From Bifidobacterium sp. ESL0763 (GTDB taxonomy: Bacteria > Actinomycetota > Actinomycetes > Actinomycetales > Bifidobacteriaceae): 64,000 bases of DNA. The first letter of the stretch is position 1. Every line of letters begins with the position of its first letter. Shown here piece after piece: positions 35,900 to 43,576 of this stretch. The notes beneath the pieces were generated by a model. The model saw only the letters and a list, made by a program, of their open reading frames with translations, ran no database searches and was not told where the DNA came from. The DNA is taken from the NCBI RefSeq assembly GCF_029433395.1, contig NZ_JAQTHW010000002.1, positions 434,001 to 498,000 on the forward strand, given 5' to 3'. The position numbers and the translations under genes were made by a program.

Positions 35900-37153
35900 A
35901 TGGAGACGAAGGACGATAGGTCGGCAATGCAAGGGGAGGCGTCAAGGAGCATGGAACACGAGACGGCAAAACGGGATTCGACGTATGACGCACAGGCGGC
36001 ACGGCAACAAGTAAGCCAGCTGGCGGGGGAGGGGAACGAGGCGAAGGCAAGTGTTGACGTCAAACCCGCGCCCTCCTCGCTGGAAGCCGGGAACCGTGCG
36101 GACCGGGAGACTCGGGCGAACGCCGGGCCCGAGGCAGGCAGGGCGGCGGCGGGTCCGGCTGGCGAGATGGCTTCTGCGCCGTCGCGTCACCGGCGCTTCG
36201 GGCTGACCACCTTCGACATCAAGATGATCGGCGTGGTGCTGATGGTGGTCGACCATGTCCACCAGATGTTCGCCTCCCAGGGCGCGCCCAACTGGCTCGA
36301 TTGGTTCGGCCGGCCCGTCGCCACGCTGTTCTTCTTCGTCAGCGTCATCGGCTTCTCCCACACGCACAGCAAGCGGACCTACATGGTGCGGCTCTACGTG
36401 TGCATGGCGCTGATGGGCGCGCTTGACTTCGGGCTGCAGCAGGTGGTCGGCTACGACGGTGCGGAACTGGTCAACAACATCTTCCGCGACCTGTTCATCG
36501 GCACGCTGTTCATGGCCGCCGTCGACTGCTTCGAGGCCGCGTTCAAGAAGGGTGGAAACGGGGAGTCTGCGGTTTCCGACGTGGATGTGCGCGGCGGCGA
36601 TGGGCGTATCGGTTCGGTGCATGGTGTTGGGGATCGCGCCGCTGAGAGCGCAGCTGCGACGGGTGGTTTCGATACCGACTCGGCTGCGATGTATGCGGGC
36701 GCACATGCCGGCGGCGTCACCCGTGGTTTCCGCGTCAGGAAGACGCTGGAGGGTCTGCTGCTCTTCGCGCTGCCGTTCGTGCTCTCGCTGGCGCTGCTGC
36801 CGTTCATGGCCCAGGCCAACGGCACCGAAAGCGGCGCGATGCTCTGGACCTTGCGCGCGCTCACCGTGCTTGACCCCGCGATCCTGTTGGCGGAGAACAC
36901 CGTCATGGTGCTGCTCATCCCGGTGATGTACGCCCTGCGAAACGTGCGGCACGGCCGGATCTGGCAGTGCGTCGCCATCGCCGTGGTCGCCGCGCTCTAC
37001 GCGCTCGCCGGCCAGACCCAGTGGATGATGGTCTTCGCCGTCATCCCGATCCTGCTCTACAACGGCGCCAAGGGTCGCGGCGACAAATATTTCTTTTACG
37101 TTTTCTACCCCGCCCACATCGCCGCGCTGTATGTGCTGGCAAGCATACTGTAA
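35900..37153 (+). CDS. TraX-family membrane protein
   Basis: A 417-residue multipass protein. The first 100 residues are hydrophilic and low-complexity. The membrane domain begins LTTFDIKMIGVVLMVVDHVHQM, the typical TraX N-terminal motif, and ends YFFYVFYPAHIAALYVLAS, the typical TraX C-terminus. Between the halves (about residues 215–270) lies a Gly/Ala/Asp-rich hydrophilic insertion. F-plasmid TraX acetylates pilin; the role of chromosomal homologues in Gram-positives is unknown, perhaps acylation of a surface polymer. GGAGG (35885–35889) could serve either GTG 35894 or ATG 35900. Confidence 0.82.
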   Translation: METKDDRSAMQGEASRSMEHETAKRDSTYDAQAARQQVSQLAGEGNEAKASVDVKPAPSSLEAGNRADRETRANAGPEAGRAAAGPAGEMASAPSRHRRFGLTTFDIKMIGVVLMVVDHVHQMFASQGAPNWLDWFGRPVATLFFFVSVIGFSHTHSKRTYMVRLYVCMALMGALDFGLQQVVGYDGAELVNNIFRDLFIGTLFMAAVDCFEAAFKKGGNGESAVSDVDVRGGDGRIGSVHGVGDRAAESAAATGGFDTDSAAMYAGAHAGGVTRGFRVRKTLEGLLLFALPFVLSLALLPFMAQANGTESGAMLWTLRALTVLDPAILLAENTVMVLLIPVMYALRNVRHGRIWQCVAIAVVAALYALAGQTQWMMVFAVIPILLYNGAKGRGDKYFFYVFYPAHIAALYVLASIL

Positions 37154-37157
37154 TTTC

Positions 37158-37186
37158 TTCACTCATATAAATATTCGTGTTATACT
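37158..37186 (+). promoter_or_regulatory. Promoter of the creT-like mini-gene, overlapping the pseudo-spacer target
   Basis: A -35-like TTCACT (37158–37163), 17-base spacer and extended -10 TGT-TATACT (37181–37186). Bases 37147–37166, read on the minus strand, match the first 20 bases of the creA-like pseudo-spacer at 16 positions (1–5, 8, 10–17, 19, 20). A bound crRNA complex would therefore cover the -35. An inverted repeat CTCTCTATTG (37185–37194)/CAATAGAGAG (37213–37222) lies between promoter and ribosome site. Confidence 0.72.
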
Positions 37187-37231
37187 CTCTATTGCCAGCT
37201 ATTAACCAACGACAATAGAGAGGAGGTCGAA

Positions 37232-37309
37232 ATGAGATTCGAAGATTGGCTGCAACTAATCCTCGGTGTCTTGGAAATCACTGATGTGATTATTAAGACG
37301 CTGACCTAA
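37232..37309 (+). CDS. Mini-gene, candidate CRISPR-repressed toxin (creT-like)
   Basis: A 25-codon frame with a perfect AGGAGG (37221–37226) five bases before ATG. Product MRFEDWLQLILGVLEITDVI followed by IKTLT, a short amphipathic/hydrophobic peptide. The second codon is AGA, rare in this GC-rich genome; in the described haloarchaeal CreT, AGA codons after a strong Shine–Dalgarno sequester tRNA-Arg(UCU), so toxicity may come either from the peptide or from tRNA trapping. Its promoter is the apparent target of the adjacent pseudo-spacer. I infer toxin function from this arrangement; no sequence family is recognised. Confidence 0.62.
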   Translation: MRFEDWLQLILGVLEITDVIIKTLT

Positions 37310-37344
37310 TATCAAGAATAGCAGGCGGGGTTGGGTAAAAGCAA

Positions 37345-37444
37345 CCACGTCTGTTGTAGTCTGTGATATTTCATTGAGGCATGAGATAGGAAATTACTGT
37401 TTCATACGTTATTTCCCAAGCGAACCTTGGGACTTCATTGAAGT
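37345..37444 (+). ncRNA. Candidate crRNA-like antitoxin (creA-like): ψrepeat–ψspacer–ψrepeat
   Basis: Two degenerate CRISPR repeats flank a 28-base pseudo-spacer. ψR1 (37345–37380) keeps only the 3' end TTCATTGAGG, which supplies the crRNA 5' handle. ψR2 (37409–37444) keeps CTTCATTGA at repeat positions 25–33 and a hairpin TCCCAAG-cgaac-CTTGGGA whose 3' arm ends at position 24, exactly where the array-repeat hairpin ends, although the stem bases differ. The pseudo-spacer starts ATGAGATAGGAAATTACTGT and matches the mini-gene promoter at 16 of 20 positions. A dedicated promoter was not resolved. Together this is the architecture of CreTA modules known from type I-B systems. Confidence 0.7.
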
Positions 37445-37484
37445 TGGCTGTGTCCCATAGAACGGGCACAGCTAGCTTCAAGCC
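37437..37484. terminator. Long imperfect hairpin after ψR2, upstream of csb1
   Basis: TTGAAGTTGGCTGTGTCCC (from about 37438) pairs with GGGCACAGCTAGCTTCAA through 18 pairs (two G·U) and one bulged T. Its left arm overlaps the 3' end of ψR2. It may end the small RNA or be a regulator site for the cas promoter. No T run follows. A TACAAT at 37497–37502 is a candidate -10 for the cas operon. Confidence 0.5.
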
Positions 37485-37557
37485 CTTATGATGTACTACA
37501 ATCTTAATAACCGTTCAAAAACAACGATGTTCAACAACAATCGAGAGGAATGCATAG

Positions 37558-38766
37558 ATGCGTGAACTCAGTCTGGAAGATCTCAATGCCGCGGCCAAGA
37601 TTGGCGGGCCAAGCACACTATCGGAAAAGACGATGTTGGAACCGGCAGCAGGTCCGGAAGGCATCGTCGCGCCGGCAAAATATGTGGATGATAAGTCAGC
37701 GACGTATGTGTTCGAGGATAGGTTTGTCGATGGCCAATCCAAGAAAACGGTATTGATTGACTCCCGCACCTCGCAGAACAATCGCCTTGAGGACTATATT
37801 TCTAAGGCCATTAAAGAAGGGCACTCGGTGTTCTCAAAGATGCCGAGGATTCAGGTGACCTATCAGAGTGACGATGGCGCAGGGGAGGTGCGTGAAGAGC
37901 ATTATCTGGATGTGGATCTGCCGCATCGTGCGTTCGACGCACACATCAGGGTCGGCTTAGTCGATGGCGTTTCGACCTCACAGCTGCCGCAATATATCGA
38001 AGCCAGGAACTCCACGCTTGCGGACATGCGCGCGATTTTCGATCTGTCTCCCATTACCGTTGCGATGGGCGCTTGGGACTCGACGCGTAACAAGAACCAG
38101 CTTCGTATCGCCTCGTCGTTCAACGGCGAGATCATCGGGGTCCTCGCCAACCAAGAGGATGGGAAAGCTGTGTATCGTGCCGGCGCGCGTGTGGATCCCG
38201 TCGCCGCGAGTATTAAGTTCAACAAAAGTGAAGCACAAGAAATTGAGAACGCAATACATGATGATTTGAGCGAGAAGACCAGCGGCAGCTTCGCTAAGGA
38301 TGGCAAGGGGTCAACAATCGGTCTCGGTGCGATTCCGCCGACTGCCGGAAGAAACAGCTCCCTTGATGGCATTGCCGTCAGCAGCGTCATCCGTACCCAT
38401 GTGCTGAGCTTCAGCACGCTGCGTTCGATGAGCTTCAACGCAGGCAAAGACGGCGATGAGGCAATACGTGCGCTGCTTGCAGCCATGTTGCTCGACGCCA
38501 TGGCCGGCAGCAACACCGAATTGAACCTACGCGCCAACTGCATGCTCCGGGAGTCCGCGAAGCCGCTGACGGTTCTGGACAAGCGTTTCGGCGAGCAGGA
38601 AGAGCTCGAGATGCTGACTCTGGACCATGCCGACGAGCTTTTGGAACAGGCCTATCAGCAGGCACACGACAAGGCGGGAGTCGATTGGAGCGGTCAGGTT
38701 CTGGAAGTGGAAGGCAACCAGCTGGTCCTGAGCCATGCTTCGGATAAAGATTCGGAAAATGACTAG
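37558..38766 (+). CDS. csb1: Type I-G Cascade backbone protein Csb1 (Cas7)
   Basis: Cas7-type subunit that polymerises along the crRNA. The 402-residue protein carries the Csb1/GSU0053 signature-like segment VLIDSRTSQNNRLEDYI (family members show DS..SQ.NR.E) and the later LSFSTLRSMSFNAGKDGDEA and LNLRANCMLRE region. It is the first gene of an operon csb1–csb2–cas3–cas8–cas4-1–cas2 whose genes overlap or nearly touch. GAGAGGA lies eight bases before the ATG. Base composition falls clearly below that of the genes on either side of the locus, suggesting transfer. Confidence 0.88.
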   Translation: MRELSLEDLNAAAKIGGPSTLSEKTMLEPAAGPEGIVAPAKYVDDKSATYVFEDRFVDGQSKKTVLIDSRTSQNNRLEDYISKAIKEGHSVFSKMPRIQVTYQSDDGAGEVREEHYLDVDLPHRAFDAHIRVGLVDGVSTSQLPQYIEARNSTLADMRAIFDLSPITVAMGAWDSTRNKNQLRIASSFNGEIIGVLANQEDGKAVYRAGARVDPVAASIKFNKSEAQEIENAIHDDLSEKTSGSFAKDGKGSTIGLGAIPPTAGRNSSLDGIAVSSVIRTHVLSFSTLRSMSFNAGKDGDEAIRALLAAMLLDAMAGSNTELNLRANCMLRESAKPLTVLDKRFGEQEELEMLTLDHADELLEQAYQQAHDKAGVDWSGQVLEVEGNQLVLSHASDKDSEND

Positions 38767-38777
38767 TGGGTGCTGAG

Positions 38778-40493
38778 ATGTCATTTATCATTTCCGTACA
38801 TTTCCTGATGGGTACCTATCAGGGCGCTGATGACACCGGTCGACCTGAGGCGTATCCGTCGCCGGAGCGCTTGTACAAGGCGTTGGTTTCCGTCGCCCAC
38901 ACCGTATTCGGTTTTCGTTCCGGCGTCTCGGCTGAGGAAGAACATCTGAGCGATGATGCCATCGCCGCCGCTTTGCAGTGGTTTGAGCGCAATCCTCCTG
39001 ATGCGATTTACTTGCCCCGCAAAATACGTCGTAACGGTCGCAGAAAGCATGATACTTTCACGTATAGGGACAAGGGATATTGGAACAAGGCTCAGGGCGT
39101 CAAAACTATCGATGCCGTCACCGGACGTCAGGATATACGCAGCTCCAAGGCATCGAGAGTAGGTATCGCCACCGCTTATGACGATGACGAAGCCGATGGC
39201 AATTTGGCATGGCAATGGGCAGAAGCTCCGGACGAACACATTCGCGAAGCCCTTGCAAGGTTGTGCTGGGAAGTGCCATATCTTGGCGAGGCCTGTTCGC
39301 CGGTTTCCCTGAGCGCTCACGAAATGGGCGAGGGTACCTATCCGTTGTCTGGGTCGTTGGAAATTGATAGACAGCTGTCATTGAGGCATGCATCCATCAG
39401 CGAGGAATTCCAGGTTCCAGACGAGGGGCATCTTCAGGAGCTTGAAGATGGGTATGCGCAGGCGAACCCGAAAAAGAAGACGAAGAAAATCGCCTTTTCG
39501 GAGCACGAAAACACGGTGGTTTCCGATTCCCTGACGCAGCATGTGCGCAATGTCGGCTATCTCCGTCCCTCGTTGCAGGACGATTCGAAGAAGCTCCGCG
39601 CTCCATGGTCCCTTGGTGTTTTCATTCCCGTCGAGGTCTTGGGCGACAAGCAGGCGCAGTGGCAGCCGCGGGAGTCACAGTATGTGGCTTGGTGTGTCGC
39701 GTTGCACCGTCTTCTGGTGCGGCTGGGCGGATACGGTGTGACCCCGGTCTTGACCGGAAAATACGAGCCAGACATCGAACGGCCAGCCAACAACGTCGCC
39801 ATTCAGATATTGAGCGATGGAGGTCTGCCAATCGCCCCTGAAATGCTGGAGCGCATGAACCTGCCTGGATTCTTGGTCATGATACCGAGGAGTGCCTCGG
39901 GCGCGGATGTCAGCACCATCATTTCGTTGTGCGAATCCTTGAAAGGGCGCAGGCTCTATTTCTCCAAGAATTACGAGACGCTGCGCCTGGGCGAAGCCGT
40001 GACCGATATCGATCTGTCCCAATTCTGGGAATCGGTTCGCACTGGTTGCCGTCGCTTCTGGACGCCTTCGCCTTTCTGCCTGCGTGAGACCCGGTCCATT
40101 CCGAGCGAGGATCCGGGCAAGCGGTGGAAGGCCCGCGAGGACATGGCATTGGCCGTTGGCCACGTGTGGCGAAAGAATTTCAAGCCTTCTGCCCCCTGCG
40201 CTTCGAAGGAAGAGGAGTATTGGGGATTTGTGGACAACGTGTTGGAAACGGATTCGCCTGCGGGAATCGTTTCGGCACGGATCGTCGCCAGAACGCAGAT
40301 GGGCGATTACGCGCATAGGTCCGATCCCTCGACGCCATTGCTGGGCGTGATGGCATCGATGCGTTTGGACTTGGTGACTGAAAGGGAAGTGGTGGCCATC
40401 GGGCAGAGCAGACACCTGGGCGGTGGCTTGCTGGTGCCGGTCGACTATCCGGAACGGCTGGCGGACGATATTGTGGGCGGAGGCAGACGCTGA
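38778..40493 (+). CDS. csb2: Type I-G Csb2 (Cas5–Cas6-like fusion)
   Basis: The 571-residue protein begins MSFIISVHFLMGTYQGADD, typical of GSU0054/Csb2, in which a Cas5-like half is joined to a Cas6-like half that processes the pre-crRNA. Near the C-terminus GQSRHLGGGLLVPVDYPERL holds a glycine-rich loop of the RAMP type. A GTG at 38766 overlapping the csb1 stop is in frame, but 38778 matches the family start. It overlaps cas3 by one base (TGATG). As the only Cas6-like protein here, it should cut the repeat at the 3' side of its hairpin. Confidence 0.87.
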   Translation: MSFIISVHFLMGTYQGADDTGRPEAYPSPERLYKALVSVAHTVFGFRSGVSAEEEHLSDDAIAAALQWFERNPPDAIYLPRKIRRNGRRKHDTFTYRDKGYWNKAQGVKTIDAVTGRQDIRSSKASRVGIATAYDDDEADGNLAWQWAEAPDEHIREALARLCWEVPYLGEACSPVSLSAHEMGEGTYPLSGSLEIDRQLSLRHASISEEFQVPDEGHLQELEDGYAQANPKKKTKKIAFSEHENTVVSDSLTQHVRNVGYLRPSLQDDSKKLRAPWSLGVFIPVEVLGDKQAQWQPRESQYVAWCVALHRLLVRLGGYGVTPVLTGKYEPDIERPANNVAIQILSDGGLPIAPEMLERMNLPGFLVMIPRSASGADVSTIISLCESLKGRRLYFSKNYETLRLGEAVTDIDLSQFWESVRTGCRRFWTPSPFCLRETRSIPSEDPGKRWKAREDMALAVGHVWRKNFKPSAPCASKEEEYWGFVDNVLETDSPAGIVSARIVARTQMGDYAHRSDPSTPLLGVMASMRLDLVTEREVVAIGQSRHLGGGLLVPVDYPERLADDIVGGGRR

Positions 40494-43400
40494 TGGATTC
40501 CAAGCTTCAGAACTATGTCGATACGCGGTTCGACCGATTCGTGGCGGCCATTCATGGTGGGCGCCATCCATATCAGTGGCAGCGGCGGTTGATGCATTAT
40601 GTCATCGATCATGGCCACTGGCCGGATGAGATCGCGGCACCTACCGGAGCGGGGAAGACCATGGTCATGGATATCCATGTGTTCCTCAATGCCCTTGCGG
40701 GATTGGTTAAGCCGGACAATTCCGAAGACGGCAACGCTAATTTGGATCCGGAATTGCAGCAGCTTACCGAAATGGGTATCGCGCATATTCCACGCCGATT
40801 GGTAATGACGGTCAACAGACGTTCCCTCGTCGATGACCAATATGACGAGGCGATGGACTTGGCAAGCCGTATCGAAAGTGCGGAAGCGCAGTCTGAAGGC
40901 TCCATTCTCTCTGAGATCAGGGATGGTCTCATCCGTCGTGCCGGTACTGTTCGCGACATCAATGGCAAACCCCAATGCATCGAGGACTGTTCCCCCTGCC
41001 GGGTGACTCGCTTGCGCGGCGGCGAGGCGACGGACAATGCCAAGAACCAGTGGCGTTATTACCCGACTCAATGCCAGATTTTCTGTGCCACTCCTGATAT
41101 GTTCGGCAGTCGTCTGCTGTTCCGGGGATATGGCATCACCAAGGCCGCACGTCCTATGGAAGCGGGTCTGTTCGCCTATGACACTGTCCTGATCCTCGAC
41201 GAGGCGCATCTCGCCCGGCAGTTGGCCCAGACTGCGACCGATGTGTCGCGTCTTGAGGGTCTCCAGAAGAGCGAAGTGGCGAAGTTCGCGTCACCGCTGC
41301 AGGTTGTGCGGACCACGGCGACTCCCGCAGACACCGGAGAAATCGAATCGGTGGGCGTGGAAGCTGAAGATTTTCAGAAAGATACAGATCTCTGCAGTAG
41401 ACTGACTCGTCCGAAGCCTGTTGCCTTGGACGAAGTGGAGTGTTCCGACAAAGAGTACGCTGAACATATCGCGCAGCGGTGCATGGAGCAGCTGTCGAAT
41501 ATACAAGAAGGTTACCGCGGCGTCGTGGGCTGCATCGTCAACAAGGTGGATACCGCTGGCAGGGTGGCTCATGCCTTGACGGAGGCACTGGGAAAGACCG
41601 ATCAGTATGATGGCAATTCGTCGAAGAACGCGGTGTGTTGTTTCGTCGGACCGATGAGGCCGTACGATAAGAACCAATTGAAGAGTGTGTTCTCGGAAAT
41701 TTGTGGTAAGACGGAGCGGAATTCTGGACTGCGATTCGTAATCGGTACGCAGACCCTTGAGGTCGGCATCGATGCGGATTTCAGCGCGTTGGTCACCGAA
41801 TTGGCCCCGGTCAATTCTCTGGTGCAGCGCGCGGGACGCGTGAACCGTCGGGGATCGCGCGATAACGGTCCCATCACTGTAGTAATCCGAAAAAATGAGA
41901 AGAAGCAAGGCGCGTATCACCAGAAAGATTTGGAGCTCTCGCTTGCGTGGCTGCAATTTGAGCATGGGGCGAATCGTGATCTCAGCGCTTGGAACTGTGT
42001 GAAGCATCCTGTGTCGCCACCCGAGCTGGATCGCATGGCGTTGCAGCGCTTGGAAATCTGGGATGCCGAGAACCTGTCATGTACGGATGAGCAGTTGGCC
42101 GCCGATCACGCTTCCTATGGCCGTAGCCCAGCCGATATCAATCTATGGCTTCGCGATGAGCTGGCGTCTGATGATGGCCCGGGCGTCGGTGTGGTGGTTC
42201 GTGATTTGCCGGCGGATGGCGCCGACGCGGCACAGTTGGTGTCTTCCGCGCCTCCTGTGGCCGAGGAATCCTTCCCGATGCGGAACTATGCCCAGTTTGA
42301 CGATATCGAGAAGGCATATGAAAAGAATCAGGAGGAGATTAGGAAGGCATTCAAGAAGGGCCAGAAGAAGAAAGAACCGTTTGGTCCTTTGGTGATCTAT
42401 CGGCCATCTGCTGATGACAAGGGCATTCCGTGGGACCGTAAGACTGACTTGAAGACGCTGGTTCAGTCAGGTGATACATTGGTCGTGAGCACATCGGCTT
42501 CGCTGTTCGACTCGGGAACCCATGTGCTGAGCTGTTCCGGAGGCAAGGCGAATCAGGCTGAGGATGACGTCTACAACAAGTGTCAGGACTCTGGATGGGT
42601 GCTGGAAGCCCGAAAGTCCGGTGACGAGGATGGACGCTATCGTATCTTGGACGATTTGGATGGGAAGTATGCTGCCAATGGTCAGGATACAGAGACGGGG
42701 GATGACCATCTCGTTATGCCGACACTTCGACAGATTGCCGATGAGATCGGGCATAAGTTCGCTGAGGATGTATTCGGAGATTCTTACGATCCCGAAACTA
42801 GAGTCAACGTCTATCCGGCGATAAAGGTGGATGCTGAGCGTGAGAACCAGTCTGATCGAATTTGGATATCCGTACAGCCGTTGAAGAATCTTGATGAGGA
42901 TGAGCTGCAGGAGATTCGAGTTGATGGCAGCAATCGTATCGTCTATCTCAATACGCCGGACGGGCACCAGCCGTGTGTTGCAAGGCGAGCCTCGGACTTG
43001 GCGACGATTCTGGGCTTTGATGGGCAGGTTTGCGATGAATTGGCGAATGCCGGTCTTCACCATGACGATGGGAAAAAGGACTGGCGTTTCCAGAAGTTGC
43101 TGCGTTATCGGCTCAGCAAGTCCGAAACTGACGATGATTCAACATATCTCGCCAAAAGCCGTTTCTATTCCGTCTCATGGGAGAAACGGATGCGAAACCA
43201 GCTGAGTCTGGCTGGCTGGCGGCATGAGCAACGTTCCGCGGCGGAATACTGGGCAGACCCTGACCAAAAAGACGGCGAATATGATACGGATTTGATCACA
43301 CGGCTGATCGGGACCTCGCATGGTCATGGACGGTCAGCGTTCAGGGCTTCGGCCGCAACGGCGATTCCTGAGAGCGTGGCGGGTAAGGACATGCGGCGCA

Positions 43401-43570
43401 ACTCTGATCTGGCGATGGAACCGGCCATAGCCAGTGCGCGCAATCTGTTTGACACGGGCTTATGGCAGACCATCGTCCATCGCACGGATTGGAAATACGG
43501 CTTCTGGGGAGTCTCCTATCTCGAAGCCATTCTGCGTGCTGCGGACATCACCGTCTCCAAGGAAGGATGA
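40493..43570 (+). CDS. cas3: Cas3 helicase–nuclease with C-terminal HD domain
   Basis: Effector that unwinds and degrades target DNA after Cascade recruitment, 1025 residues. The helicase comes first: Walker A APTGAGKTMV (about 50), DEAH box ILDEAHLARQ (about 236), GTQTLEVGIDADF and motif VI QRAGRVNRRG (about 445). The HD nuclease is at the C-terminus: AGLHHDDGKKDWRF (about 850) and GTSHGHGRSAFRAS (about 940). This reversed order compared with ordinary Cas3 (HD first) is a known feature of the I-G/I-U type. All motif residues are present, so it should be active. Confidence 0.93.
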   Translation: MDSKLQNYVDTRFDRFVAAIHGGRHPYQWQRRLMHYVIDHGHWPDEIAAPTGAGKTMVMDIHVFLNALAGLVKPDNSEDGNANLDPELQQLTEMGIAHIPRRLVMTVNRRSLVDDQYDEAMDLASRIESAEAQSEGSILSEIRDGLIRRAGTVRDINGKPQCIEDCSPCRVTRLRGGEATDNAKNQWRYYPTQCQIFCATPDMFGSRLLFRGYGITKAARPMEAGLFAYDTVLILDEAHLARQLAQTATDVSRLEGLQKSEVAKFASPLQVVRTTATPADTGEIESVGVEAEDFQKDTDLCSRLTRPKPVALDEVECSDKEYAEHIAQRCMEQLSNIQEGYRGVVGCIVNKVDTAGRVAHALTEALGKTDQYDGNSSKNAVCCFVGPMRPYDKNQLKSVFSEICGKTERNSGLRFVIGTQTLEVGIDADFSALVTELAPVNSLVQRAGRVNRRGSRDNGPITVVIRKNEKKQGAYHQKDLELSLAWLQFEHGANRDLSAWNCVKHPVSPPELDRMALQRLEIWDAENLSCTDEQLAADHASYGRSPADINLWLRDELASDDGPGVGVVVRDLPADGADAAQLVSSAPPVAEESFPMRNYAQFDDIEKAYEKNQEEIRKAFKKGQKKKEPFGPLVIYRPSADDKGIPWDRKTDLKTLVQSGDTLVVSTSASLFDSGTHVLSCSGGKANQAEDDVYNKCQDSGWVLEARKSGDEDGRYRILDDLDGKYAANGQDTETGDDHLVMPTLRQIADEIGHKFAEDVFGDSYDPETRVNVYPAIKVDAERENQSDRIWISVQPLKNLDEDELQEIRVDGSNRIVYLNTPDGHQPCVARRASDLATILGFDGQVCDELANAGLHHDDGKKDWRFQKLLRYRLSKSETDDDSTYLAKSRFYSVSWEKRMRNQLSLAGWRHEQRSAAEYWADPDQKDGEYDTDLITRLIGTSHGHGRSAFRASAATAIPESVAGKDMRRNSDLAMEPAIASARNLFDTGLWQTIVHRTDWKYGFWGVSYLEAILRAADITVSKEG

Positions 43571-43576
43571 TTGAGC

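Noticed and set aside
37550..37756. Alternative start and frame at 37550, just before csb1
   Set aside because: The 67-codon frame overlaps csb1, whose family motif DSxxSQxNRxE lies in the frame starting at 37558.
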